A DNA stretch of 64,000 nt from an uncultured Rickettsiales bacterium (GTDB lineage Bacteria > Pseudomonadota > Alphaproteobacteria > Rs-D84). The position numbers and the translations under genes were made by a program. Positions within the stretch are counted from its first letter, which is position 1, and each line of letters opens with the position of its first letter. The notes under the pieces are model-generated. The model saw only the letters and a list, made by a program, of their open reading frames with translations. It was not told the origin of the DNA and did not search any database. Positions 50,920 to 59,203 of this stretch are shown one piece after another. The stretch is taken from contig URBZ01000004.1 in the NCBI GenBank assembly GCA_900546225.1, positions 1-64,000 on the forward strand, in the 5' to 3' direction.

Positions 50920-50991
50920 CACAAATTTCAAGAAACAATAACAACGCGCAGTGCCTGTAACACATAAGTCCAGTTGCAGGCACTGTTTTTT
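50920..50991 (+). ncRNA. Possible ~70-nt terminated RNA or leader
   Basis: Between a near-consensus promoter and an intrinsic terminator with a 13-bp stem (50949-50961 with 50973-50985, one G-U) and T6. The 29 nt before the stem are unstructured and A-rich. It is either a small RNA or a leader that limits transcription into the membrane-protein gene at 51004. No known family recognised. Confidence 0.5.
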
Positions 50992-51003
50992 ATGGGGTAA
51001 AAC

Positions 51004-51441
51004 ATGAGTAATATTCATATCAAACCAGAAACAAAAATCGAATCGGTCGTGTTTTGTTTGGCAAACAGTTTTATTATGGTCATTGGTATGATGACATTGA
51101 ATCTGTGGATTCATGGTGCGCTGAATGTGGCGACGTTCTGCGGTGGTTTCTTGCCGATATATGCGTTTGCGGTCGCGCTGAATTTCTTTATTGTTGTGCC
51201 GATGGTACAACGGGTGGCGGTTCGATTCGGTATAATGCGATATATTCCGTTTATGATGACGGCGTGTATGGCGGGAACAATGACGTTTGTTGCGCCAATT
51301 ATTGAAACGGGACACATGATAAATTTGGTGCAATATTTGATTGCGTTTCCGCGTAATTATATTGCCGCATTTTTATTACAAAATATGTTGGCAATGCCGT
51401 TTGCGGTGCGTACATTGTTGTACATAAAACGCATAGCATAA
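51004..51441 (+). CDS. Four-helix membrane protein (DUF2798-like)
   Basis: 145 aa with four hydrophobic helices (about 15-37, 44-66, 78-98, 115-135). The arrangement resembles DUF2798 (VVFCLANSFIMVIGMMTLNLWIHG, NFFIVVPMVQRV). Function unknown. It sits 12 nt after a strong terminator, so its expression probably depends on readthrough. Confidence 0.6.
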   Translation: MSNIHIKPETKIESVVFCLANSFIMVIGMMTLNLWIHGALNVATFCGGFLPIYAFAVALNFFIVVPMVQRVAVRFGIMRYIPFMMTACMAGTMTFVAPIIETGHMINLVQYLIAFPRNYIAAFLLQNMLAMPFAVRTLLYIKRIA

Positions 51442-51444
51442 AAA

Positions 51445-51467
51445 CGCGCTATGTGCATGAAATCCGG
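51445..51467 (+). repeat. Dispersed 23-nt element, copy 2
   Basis: CGCGCTATGTGCATGAAATC plus CGG, starting 3 nt after the stop of the membrane protein and in the same sense. It is 95 nt before the next gene. Confidence 0.6.
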
Positions 51468-51561
51468 TAATTCCTAGGGATTCAAACCTGACGAAAAAAT
51501 GTCATAAATGATATAAAATATATTGCGTATAACCCACTAAGGAACGAAAGGAGTTCTTACT

Positions 51562-52095
51562 ATGAAAACTATGTCAGGAAAATTTTTAACATTGTCTTCA
51601 ATTATCGGTTTGACGGTATTGTTGGCAGGGTGCAGCACAATGTGCGGCCAGAAAAAACATCATCGCGCGCCCGCCCCAAAACAGCAGGTAGAGGCGGTTA
51701 TGTTTTATCAAACATACGAAGAAGCCGATGTAAATCGTGTTGCTGCAAAAATGTACACTCGCAGCAGCCGCGGCGGTGAATCGGAAATGGGGACAATTAA
51801 ATTTGCCGAAACAGATGCTGGCCTGAAAATGGAAGTTGATTTGAAAGACCTGCGCCCTGGCAAAGTTTATACAATGCGCATACATCAATGCAGCCCATGC
51901 ACCAGTGGCATGTGTTGCAGCAATTCCGCAATGCCAATGACATTGCCAACATTGAAAATTGCCAATGCCGGCAGATTGCAGGAATCGTTCATGATTCGTG
52001 GCCTGACCGCGCAACAACTGAACAATGCAAAATTGTATCTGGAACGTGACGGTGGTTACAAAGCCGCATGGGGTACAATCGGTCAAGCGTGGTAA
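51562..52095 (+). CDS. Lipoprotein with degenerate Cu/Zn-SOD-like domain
   Basis: 177 aa. Lipoprotein signal ending LLAGC (Cys near 24). The later GTIKFAETDAGLKMEVDLKDL, RPGKVYTMRIHQCSPC layout resembles the first half of Cu/Zn superoxide dismutase (GxxxF...GL...L..L.PG.HG.HIH), but the metal His residues are mostly absent (IHQC). It is therefore probably a structural or binding derivative. AAGGAG precedes the ATG. The family call is tentative. Confidence 0.5.
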   Translation: MKTMSGKFLTLSSIIGLTVLLAGCSTMCGQKKHHRAPAPKQQVEAVMFYQTYEEADVNRVAAKMYTRSSRGGESEMGTIKFAETDAGLKMEVDLKDLRPGKVYTMRIHQCSPCTSGMCCSNSAMPMTLPTLKIANAGRLQESFMIRGLTAQQLNNAKLYLERDGGYKAAWGTIGQAW

Positions 52096-52118
52096 TTTTT
52101 GATTTTCGGTTTCGACAC

Positions 52119-52145
52119 AAATGCCCCCGTATGGGGGCGTTTTTA
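52119..52145 (+). terminator. Intrinsic terminator
   Basis: GCCCCC-GTAT-GGGGGC followed by G and T5. Confidence 0.85.
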
Positions 52146-52151
52146 TTACTT

Positions 52152-52167
52152 TAAGAAATATTTCTTA
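52152..52167. promoter_or_regulatory. 16-bp perfect palindrome (candidate operator)
   Basis: TAAGAAATATTTCTTA, just upstream of an extended -10 (TGTGCTAAT, 52168-52176). Likely a dimeric regulator site for the autotransporter-like gene. Confidence 0.45.
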
Positions 52168-52184
52168 TGTGCTAATCTGGGCAC

Positions 52185-53717
52185 ATGCGGTGTGCGGGAA
52201 TATTTCCTTTTGCAATAATTTCTGTGTTGTGCGCGGCGAATGCTGACGCGGTCAGTATTTCGCGTGATGTAATTGCCGCGCGTGTGATATGGAACGAAAA
52301 TGTCGAAATTCGCCGTGGCGCAAGTGTGCGTGTTGATAACATATTTACAAATTCGTCTATTGTTCTGGAAAACGATGGGTCACTGGTTGGCAATATGAAT
52401 GTTTGTTCTGGGTGCGAATTGTATATTCGCAATCGGGGACAAATGGACGTGAATTTTGATAGCGCGGCGTCGGTTGTACAACTGGTGAGTTCGCAGGCAG
52501 ATATAAACAGCATCGCGTCCAATGTTGCACCCGATGTATTGGTGCGTAACGCAAATATGTTGTCTATGTCGGGGATTTTGGAAATCCGCCACGAAAATAT
52601 TATTTTGGAAAATTCGTCAATCTTGTTTGATGTGAACGCGCCGGTCGTGGCGAACGTGCGCGGGAATGTTGATTTGTATATTACGGACATTTCGCGTTTG
52701 GCGGGTGCACCACTGTTGTGTGATATTGGTGATACGGGTCGGGTGTCGGTGATTGCAAATCTGTCTAATCCATTGATGGCGATACATACATATGCGCGCG
52801 ATGATACGGTGTATGCCGATATGGTTCGTGAAACGGATTATTCAAAAATATTAAAAGATGATACAGGTGCGTTTATAAATTCTGTTCGGTATGCCAGACC
52901 AAGTGATAAATTGGTGCGTGCATTGGACGATGCGAATAATATGCGCGAATTGCGTGATGTTATGTCGCGTTCGGTGCGTATAAATCCGATAAATTTAATG
53001 CGGCCTGTGCGGGCAATTTCTGACTTTATCGATTTGGGTCAAAATCCCGCTATGCCGCTCTCAGCTCTATCGACAGCGGGAATGATTGTTTATAATGATG
53101 ACTTTACAATCGAAACGATTGGCGGTGCGGTTGGTGCGAAATTTACCGATTCGTTTGGTGTAAAAATTGATGGTTATGTTGGACGCATCGATGCCAGTGA
53201 TGATATAAATGATTTTGCCGCACGGTTATATGGTGCAACACTGCATACGTATTATGATAATGGCGAACTGTTCGGTATGATGCATGCGGGCGCGACGGTT
53301 GCAAAGTTTGATACGGATTTTGTGTATGCCGGTAATAATAAAATTGATACCGCACCAGATGGTACAAATTATTATGGTGGGTTCAGTTTAGGCGCGCGTA
53401 TGAATGCGGGTGATAAATTCGTGTTTGCACCAATCGCAGGAATAACAATGTCGCGTGCATCGGTTGCGGAACAACGTGATACCGATACCCGTGAATATGT
53501 TGGGCTAAATATTACCACAGGGGCAGGGGACGCGCATTTGAAATATGAATATGGTGCGCAGGTGCGTGCGGATACCGATGGTGGTGTTGCTGCAATTACC
53601 CGTATGTCCGTTTGGTCGGTGGCAGATGCCGCGGGCGGTGACGTTCAAATTGGCGTGATAAATAATACGCTTGGTACATCGTACCAAGCGAGAATATCAC
53701 TGCGTGCAGATTTCTGA
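52185..53717 (+). CDS. Autotransporter-like surface protein
   Basis: 510 aa. Signal peptide MRCAGIFPFAIISVLCAANADA. Residues 25-230 form short beta repeats (NIFTNSSIVLENDGSLVGN, LYIRNRGQMDV) like a small passenger helix. A linker leads to a C-terminal barrel of about 230 residues with alternating strands and final SLRADF. The barrel segment GAVGAKFTDSFGVKIDGYVGRID fits an autotransporter-type domain. The passenger is short. The ATG is 8 nt after the -10 without a Shine-Dalgarno. Confidence 0.65.
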   Translation: MRCAGIFPFAIISVLCAANADAVSISRDVIAARVIWNENVEIRRGASVRVDNIFTNSSIVLENDGSLVGNMNVCSGCELYIRNRGQMDVNFDSAASVVQLVSSQADINSIASNVAPDVLVRNANMLSMSGILEIRHENIILENSSILFDVNAPVVANVRGNVDLYITDISRLAGAPLLCDIGDTGRVSVIANLSNPLMAIHTYARDDTVYADMVRETDYSKILKDDTGAFINSVRYARPSDKLVRALDDANNMRELRDVMSRSVRINPINLMRPVRAISDFIDLGQNPAMPLSALSTAGMIVYNDDFTIETIGGAVGAKFTDSFGVKIDGYVGRIDASDDINDFAARLYGATLHTYYDNGELFGMMHAGATVAKFDTDFVYAGNNKIDTAPDGTNYYGGFSLGARMNAGDKFVFAPIAGITMSRASVAEQRDTDTREYVGLNITTGAGDAHLKYEYGAQVRADTDGGVAAITRMSVWSVADAAGGDVQIGVINNTLGTSYQARISLRADF

Positions 53718-53720
53718 TTT

Positions 53721-55022
53721 TTATTCGCCCACTAATTCACCACGCAGGGACGCCTTGTTCGCGGCGGTGATTTTTATATTCGCCATTGTTGGCGCGGTGG
53801 TGTCTGCATCAACCACGCATTGTTGCATGTACGGTGTGCGATATATCATGTGGCGACCGGTTTTGTCGGGCCCTTCGCACAGGCATGGCAAAATGCGCCC
53901 AACACATGCGGTGTTAAAGTCACGCTGTAATTCATTCAAATAACTGTCCAGTTTGGCCAGACGCGCAGCCTTGATATTTTCGGGTATCTGGTCTGGCATA
54001 ACCGCGGCCGCGGTATGTGGGCGGGGTGAATATTTGAACGAGTATGAATTGATGTATTTTATCTGTTTGGCGATTTGCATCGTTTGTTCAAAATCATCAT
54101 CTGTTTCGCCAGGGAATCCAACGATAAAGTCACTGGAAATTTGAATGTCCGGACGCGCGCGACGTAATTTGTCAACTATATCTATATATAGATTTAACGA
54201 ATATGGACGGTTCATTCTTGTCAATACATTGGGCGAACCACTTTGTATAGGCATATTCAAAAACGGCAGTAACTTTGGTTCAATTGCAAACATTTCAATC
54301 AAATCGTCGGTCATTTCTGTTGGGTAACTGGACGTAAAGCGTATGCGTTTGACTGCGTCCAATTTCGCGGTTGCGCGAATCAAATCCGACAGACGCCACA
54401 GTTTGCCATTTGCATCTGTATATTTATAGCCATTGACGTTTTGACCCAGAAAGCATATTTCAATCGCGCCGGTGTTTGCGGCGTGCGTAACATCGCGCAT
54501 CACATCGTCATAGGGACGCGAAACCTCGCGCCCACGGGTGTATGGAACGATGCAGTATGTGCAACAGTGATTGCAACCCTCTTGGATTGGAATGTATGCG
54601 ACAACAGGGCTGCGCGTCATTTGTGGTAATTCATCAAATTTTTCCAGACCGCCCAAGTCAATGTTTAACAAACGTGCGTCTGGGTTGTCCAGAATTTCGG
54701 GCAGTTTATGATAACTCTGTGGGCCCAATACGAAATTCAAATCCGGAATCCGGCGAAATGCGTCCGCCCCAGATTCGCGCGCGACGCAACCAACAATGCC
54801 AAACAGGGCAGAGGGCTTTTTTGCCTTGCGTACACGTCCCAGTGCAGAGAAAACTTTATCCGTTGCCTTGGCGCGGACGGCACATGTATTCAATATAATA
54901 ATGTCGGCATCGGCAAGATTATCAGTTTGTGTTAATCCGCGCGCTGATAACATTGCCGCAATACGCTGGCCGTCATAGACATTCATCTGACAGCCAAATG
55001 TCTGGATAAAGAATTTCTGCAT
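53721..55022 (-). CDS. miaB: tRNA-2-methylthio-N6-dimethylallyladenosine synthase MiaB
   Basis: 433 aa. N-terminal MTTase domain with TFGCQMNVYD, radical-SAM CNHCCTYC (CxxxCxxC), and a C-terminal TRAM domain. It adds the methylthio group at A37. It needs Fe-S clusters made by the Suf genes in this window. It follows a 57-aa gene by 9 nt. Confidence 0.96.
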   Translation of the reverse strand: MQKFFIQTFGCQMNVYDGQRIAAMLSARGLTQTDNLADADIIILNTCAVRAKATDKVFSALGRVRKAKKPSALFGIVGCVARESGADAFRRIPDLNFVLGPQSYHKLPEILDNPDARLLNIDLGGLEKFDELPQMTRSPVVAYIPIQEGCNHCCTYCIVPYTRGREVSRPYDDVMRDVTHAANTGAIEICFLGQNVNGYKYTDANGKLWRLSDLIRATAKLDAVKRIRFTSSYPTEMTDDLIEMFAIEPKLLPFLNMPIQSGSPNVLTRMNRPYSLNLYIDIVDKLRRARPDIQISSDFIVGFPGETDDDFEQTMQIAKQIKYINSYSFKYSPRPHTAAAVMPDQIPENIKAARLAKLDSYLNELQRDFNTACVGRILPCLCEGPDKTGRHMIYRTPYMQQCVVDADTTAPTMANIKITAANKASLRGELVGE

Positions 55023-55031
55023 ATCTAAACT

Positions 55032-55205
55032 TTATTTTTGTTTTGTATGTTCGTTGCGGATTTTTTTGCTGCGCGTTGCCTGAACGCGTTGAGCACGGGC
55101 GTATGCGCGTGCGGCATCGCGCGGGATTTCGGGGGCATGAACATCAATCGTGCCATAACGAATACCGGTGATTGCATTGTTTTCAACGATAGTGACTGCT
55201 TTCAT
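55032..55205 (-). CDS. 57-aa protein between gatB and miaB
   Basis: MKAVTIVENNAITGIRYGTI, then a basic Ala/Arg/Gln-rich helix (IPRDAARAYARAQRVQATRS) and Lys tail. AAAAGGA lies 7 nt before the ATG. It fills the gap in a minus-strand operon and uses codons like its neighbours. No family recognised; the basic helix suggests RNA or ribosome contact. Confidence 0.55.
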   Translation of the reverse strand: MKAVTIVENNAITGIRYGTIDVHAPEIPRDAARAYARAQRVQATRSKKIRNEHTKQK

Positions 55206-55229
55206 TGTGCGTCCTTTTGGTTTTTGTGG

Positions 55230-56753
55230 TTATGATAATTTCCGTAACAAAATTTCGTTTACGACGGCTGGGTTTGCCTTGCCGTGTGTGGCGCGCATTA
55301 CGCCGCCAACAAAGAAGCCCAACAAACCTGTCTTGCCCGCCTTGTACTGTGCAACCTGGGGGGCAGATGCCGCGATGATTTCATCAACTGCTGCCTCAAT
55401 CGCCGATGTGTCGGTGATTTGTTTCATACCGAATTTATCGGCAATTTCACGTGGCGTGCCCGATTCACCGTCCAGCATTTTGGTAAAGATGTCTTTGGCC
55501 TGTTTACCATTGATTTCGTTTGCCGTAATCATATCGACTAATTCAGACAAATCTGATGGGCGAATAATACGCGGCATGCCGCTGTCAGCTGTATCCACAG
55601 CGTTTTTGACGTCCCAATTTTCAGGGTGTGCAAACAGTTCTGAAATCAACCAGTTTGCGATTGATTTTGCATGCGATGCGTTGCCAGCCACGGCCGTATC
55701 AAACCATTTCGAAATGTCGGTTGTTTCGGTCAAACGTGCCGCATCATATTCGGACAAGCCGTATTCGTTTATATAGCGCGCACGTGTTGCCGCCGGCAAT
55801 TCAGGCATTGTTTTTCTGATGCGTTCAATTTGGTCATCGGTGATGTCCAATGGCAACAAATCTGGATCTGGGAAATAACGATAATCCAGTGCGTCTTCCT
55901 TGCTGCGCATTACGGACGTTGTACCGTCACCCTGATTGTAACGCATTGTGTCCTGTGATACCGTGCCACCGTTTTCATATATTTCGATTTGACGGCGGGC
56001 CTCGTATTCAATGGCGGATTTAATAAATTTGAATGACACCATGTTTTTGGTTTCTGTGCGGGTGCGGAATTTTGTGTCGCCAACCGGACGTACAGATACG
56101 TTCACGTCCGCGCGCATAGAACCTTCTTCCATGTTGGCCTTGGATACGCCCAACGCGCGTGCGATTTCACGAATTTCGCGCAGGTAACGTTCGGCCTCGT
56201 CAGGAGACGAAATGTACGAATTGTTTTCTGGATTCTTGACGTCCAAGAATGTCACGATTTCCAACAGTGCAACACCCGTACGGTTATAGTCCGCAAATGA
56301 TTTTGTTGGGTGGACATCGTGTTTTAATTTACCGGCGTCTTGTTCCAAATGCGCGCGTTCAATCAAAATCTTTTTAGGATTTCCATCGTCGCCCATAATT
56401 TCAACCCAGCCACGACCAACAACCGGTGGTTCTTCGGCGGGTTGTGAAATCTGATACCCTTGGGGCAGGTCAGGGTAGAAATACTGTTTACGGGCAAATT
56501 TGCTGTGGTGTGATATTTCGGCATTCAGCCCCAGTCCCATTTTAATCGCCTGTTCAACGCAATATTCATTCAATACTGGCAACATACCAGGCATTGCCAC
56601 ATCAACCATTGAAACCTGTGTGTTTGGGGCAATCGTTGGATTATAGTCCGCCGATGCGCCACTGAACAGCTTGGATTTAGATAACACTTCGATATGTGTT
56701 TCCAGCCCAATAACCAATTCCCAATCTGTTGTTTTGCCCTTTATTGTAAACAT
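55230..56753 (-). CDS. gatB: Asp/Glu-tRNA amidotransferase subunit B
   Basis: 507 aa. WELVIGLETHIEVLSKSKLFSGA, DLPQGYQISQ, then the catalytic cradle and a C-terminal GatB/YqeY tail. With GatA and GatC it amidates Glu-tRNA-Gln or Asp-tRNA-Asn. AAGGAAAAAG precedes the ATG. It is separated from gatA by tRNA-Phe on the other strand. Confidence 0.96.
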   Translation of the reverse strand: MFTIKGKTTDWELVIGLETHIEVLSKSKLFSGASADYNPTIAPNTQVSMVDVAMPGMLPVLNEYCVEQAIKMGLGLNAEISHHSKFARKQYFYPDLPQGYQISQPAEEPPVVGRGWVEIMGDDGNPKKILIERAHLEQDAGKLKHDVHPTKSFADYNRTGVALLEIVTFLDVKNPENNSYISSPDEAERYLREIREIARALGVSKANMEEGSMRADVNVSVRPVGDTKFRTRTETKNMVSFKFIKSAIEYEARRQIEIYENGGTVSQDTMRYNQGDGTTSVMRSKEDALDYRYFPDPDLLPLDITDDQIERIRKTMPELPAATRARYINEYGLSEYDAARLTETTDISKWFDTAVAGNASHAKSIANWLISELFAHPENWDVKNAVDTADSGMPRIIRPSDLSELVDMITANEINGKQAKDIFTKMLDGESGTPREIADKFGMKQITDTSAIEAAVDEIIAASAPQVAQYKAGKTGLLGFFVGGVMRATHGKANPAVVNEILLRKLS

Positions 56754-56766
56754 TTTTTCTTTTTCC

Positions 56767-56795
56767 TTGCTTTTTGTCTTTTCGTATCTTATTAT
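56767..56795 (+). promoter_or_regulatory. tRNA-Phe promoter
   Basis: TTGCTT (56767-56772), 17-bp spacer, TATTAT (56790-56795); start just before the tRNA. Confidence 0.55.
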
Positions 56796-56805
56796 GGCGT
56801 CCGTT

Positions 56806-56881
56806 GGCTAGGTAGCTCAGTTGGTAGAGCAAGGGACTGAAAATCCCTGTGTCAGCGGTTCGATTCCGTTCCTAGCCACCA
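56806..56881 (+). tRNA. tRNA-Phe (anticodon GAA)
   Basis: 76 nt. Acceptor GGCTAGG / CCTAGCC, D-arm GCTCAGTTGGTAGAGC, anticodon stem AGGGA / TCCCT with loop CTGAAAA, T-arm GGTTCGATTCC, encoded CCA. It is antisense to the gap between gatA and gatB. Confidence 0.96.
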
Positions 56882-56892
56882 TTTTTATTTCT

Positions 56893-56917
56893 GCGTGCGT
56901 GATGCGCGCTTTTTTTT
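56893..56917 (+). terminator. Terminator of tRNA-Phe, reaching into the gatA stop
   Basis: GCGTGC / GCGCGC stem (one G-U) then T8 at 56910-56917. Confidence 0.7.
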
Positions 56918-58382
56918 ATTCCCCCATAATTACAGTTGGTCTGTTGTCAACACCACTAAATTCTTGGATATGTTTTGCCAACTGCAAAACACGCATATCG
57001 TCAAAGCGACGCCCAACTATTTGTAAACCCAAGGGCAGGCCATTTTCAGCCAAACCCGCAGGTACGCTGCATGCAGGCACGCCCGCCAAATTCATTGCAA
57101 CGGTGAACAAATCCAATGCATAGTATTCCAATGGTGTCAGATCTGAATCCAATGGCATGGCCGTCCCAGCACTGGCAGGACAAATAATCAAATCACACTG
57201 GTCAAATGCGGCGGCAAAACTGTCGGCAATCATGCGACGAACACGTGCGGCCTGCATAAAATATACCTCGTACGATTCGCTGGACAGAACCGCCGTGCCA
57301 ACAATCATACGACGCTGAACCTCTGTCCCGAATCCGGCGGCGCGGGTCTTTTTGTATGTGTCGATTAAATCAGACCCTTCGATGCGCAGGCCATAACGCA
57401 TACCGTCATAGCGCGCCAGATTTGATGATGCCTCGGCTGGGGCGATGATGTAATATGCCGCCAATGCGTCCAAGATGTTTGGAATGGAAACCTCTATGAT
57501 TTCTGCACCTGCGGATTTCAAATCTGCGATGCGGGCATCAAACAGATGTTTCATATCAGGTGATATTTTTACATCTGCAAATTCTTTGATAACGCCGACG
57601 CGTAATTTTTTGCCGTCACCCACGATTGGTTGCAATTCACCGCTGAATGCGAAACCGTTTTCTGCGCTGGTGGAATCCTTTGGATCATGACCCGCCATCA
57701 CAGACAGCATCAATGCCGCATCATCGGCGGTGCGGGCGATAGGGCCGGGGGTATCCAAACTGGACGCGAATGCAACGCACCCCCAACGACTGCACAACCC
57801 GTATGTTGGTTTCATACCAACCAGACCGGTAATCGCAGACGGAAAACGAATTGAACCACCCGTGTCTGTACCAGTTGCCGCCATGGCCAGACCGCCGGCA
57901 ACCGCACTGGTTGAACCACCAGATGAACCGCCCGCCGTCAGGCGACGTGACAGTTGCCATGGATTGACTGGCGCGCCAAAGAAACTGGTCTTGCTGAATG
58001 TGCCCATGGCAAATTCGTCCAAATTGGTTTTGCCCAACAGGACAGTGCCCGCATCAATAAATTTCTGGGAAACGGTCGATTCGTATTCGGGAACAAAGTT
58101 TTCCAACATGTGTGATGCCGCCGTTGTGCGAATGCCACGGGTGGCAAACAAATCCTTCATACCAATGGGAATACCGTCCAACGCGCCGGCCGTGCCATCG
58201 GCATAGCGTGCGTCGGCCGCGGCGGCGTCCGCCAATGCGCGATCTGGTGTCGTGGTGATATAGCAATTTAATTTTTCACCAAACTTTTCAATTCTGTCCA
58301 AATATGCGCGTGCCAATTCAGTTGCACTGATGGCGCGCGATTTTAATTTCTGTAATGCCTGTGTAATCGTTAAATCAATCAT
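56916..58382 (-). CDS. gatA: Asp/Glu-tRNA amidotransferase subunit A
   Basis: 488 aa from ATG 58382, 1 nt after the gatC stop. Amidase signature: Lys in GIPIGMKDLFAT and the Ser-cis-Ser pair in TAGGSSGGSTSAVAGG. It releases ammonia from glutamine for GatB. Longer upstream frames run through gatC and are rejected. Confidence 0.96.
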   Translation of the reverse strand: MIDLTITQALQKLKSRAISATELARAYLDRIEKFGEKLNCYITTTPDRALADAAAADARYADGTAGALDGIPIGMKDLFATRGIRTTAASHMLENFVPEYESTVSQKFIDAGTVLLGKTNLDEFAMGTFSKTSFFGAPVNPWQLSRRLTAGGSSGGSTSAVAGGLAMAATGTDTGGSIRFPSAITGLVGMKPTYGLCSRWGCVAFASSLDTPGPIARTADDAALMLSVMAGHDPKDSTSAENGFAFSGELQPIVGDGKKLRVGVIKEFADVKISPDMKHLFDARIADLKSAGAEIIEVSIPNILDALAAYYIIAPAEASSNLARYDGMRYGLRIEGSDLIDTYKKTRAAGFGTEVQRRMIVGTAVLSSESYEVYFMQAARVRRMIADSFAAAFDQCDLIICPASAGTAMPLDSDLTPLEYYALDLFTVAMNLAGVPACSVPAGLAENGLPLGLQIVGRRFDDMRVLQLAKHIQEFSGVDNRPTVIMGE

Positions 58383-58383
58383 T

Positions 58384-58680
58384 TTATTCACCATCCATAA
58401 CCTTGGGTACTGCAAAATAGCCACGTGATACGCCCGCCTTGTCAGGGGTGTTTGCCATGACCGCGTCACGAATATTTCCGTCGGTAACCGTGTCCGCACG
58501 CTGGGGCAATTTGTGTTGCGCCGGATTCAACATTGGTTCAACACCGCGGGTATCAATTTTCTGTAATTTGTCCAGCCAATCAATAACGGAATCAATATTC
58601 ATTTGTTCCAGTTTTTCATCAGAAATTTCGATTCTGATCAGATTGGCAAATTTCTGTAATTGTTGCTTGCTAAACGCCAT
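58384..58680 (-). CDS. gatC: Asp/Glu-tRNA amidotransferase subunit C
   Basis: 98 aa. LQKFANLIRIEISDEKLEQM and the C-terminal RADTVTDGNIRDAVMANTPDKAGVSRGYFAVPKV, the strand that wraps GatA. First gene of gatC-gatA-gatB. Confidence 0.95.
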   Translation of the reverse strand: MAFSKQQLQKFANLIRIEISDEKLEQMNIDSVIDWLDKLQKIDTRGVEPMLNPAQHKLPQRADTVTDGNIRDAVMANTPDKAGVSRGYFAVPKVMDGE

Positions 58681-58716
58681 TTCAGATCCTATTATTTAAT
58701 CAGAGGAAATTATACA

Positions 58717-59166
58717 ATGATTCTGCCAGATTTCAAGGGTTTTCCGCGCAATGGACGCATAATTGGAATTGATTGGGGGGCGGCGCGCACAGGTGTTGCC
58801 GTGTCGGACGCAACGCGTGAATTTCTGTTCGTGCGACCACAAATTGTTGTCAAAAATCCAAGTGATATTCCGGCAAAAATCGTCGATATCGCCACCACAG
58901 AACAGGCGGTTGGAATCATCATCGGTTTGCCGTTGCGTGGTGATGGCACGGAATCAGATACAACTGCGCGTGTTCGTGATTGTGCGACGGCGATTGAAAA
59001 ACTGACCGAAATTCCCATCGCATTTATTGACGAGAGTTATTCCAGCACCGCCGCCCAAGATGATATGGGGCGCGTGCGCCGTGGGGACATAAAAACAAAA
59101 CTGGATTCAGAATCTGCGCGTGTAATTTTGGAAAACGCAATCGCCATGATGCGTCGCGCGCAATAA
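58717..59166 (+). CDS. ruvX: Holliday junction resolvase / rRNA-processing RuvX (YqgF)
   Basis: 149 aa from ATG 58717 (AGAGGAAA upstream). RNase-H fold: IIGIDWGAARTGVAVSD, GIIIGLPLRGDGTESDTTARV, FIDESYSSTAAQ. In many bacteria it trims the 16S rRNA 5' end. It diverges from gatC. Confidence 0.94.
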   Translation: MILPDFKGFPRNGRIIGIDWGAARTGVAVSDATREFLFVRPQIVVKNPSDIPAKIVDIATTEQAVGIIIGLPLRGDGTESDTTARVRDCATAIEKLTEIPIAFIDESYSSTAAQDDMGRVRRGDIKTKLDSESARVILENAIAMMRRAQ

Positions 59167-59175
59167 TCAAAAAAG

Positions 59176-59199
59176 CCCAGATTCAATGCACATAGCGCG
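59176..59199 (-). repeat. Dispersed element, copy 3
   Basis: Minus strand CGCGCTATGTGCATTGAATC then TGGG. The first 14 bases match copy 2 and the rest differs at three positions. It begins 4 nt after the stop of the AI-2E permease, in the same sense. Confidence 0.6.
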
Positions 59200-59203
59200 A
59201 TTT

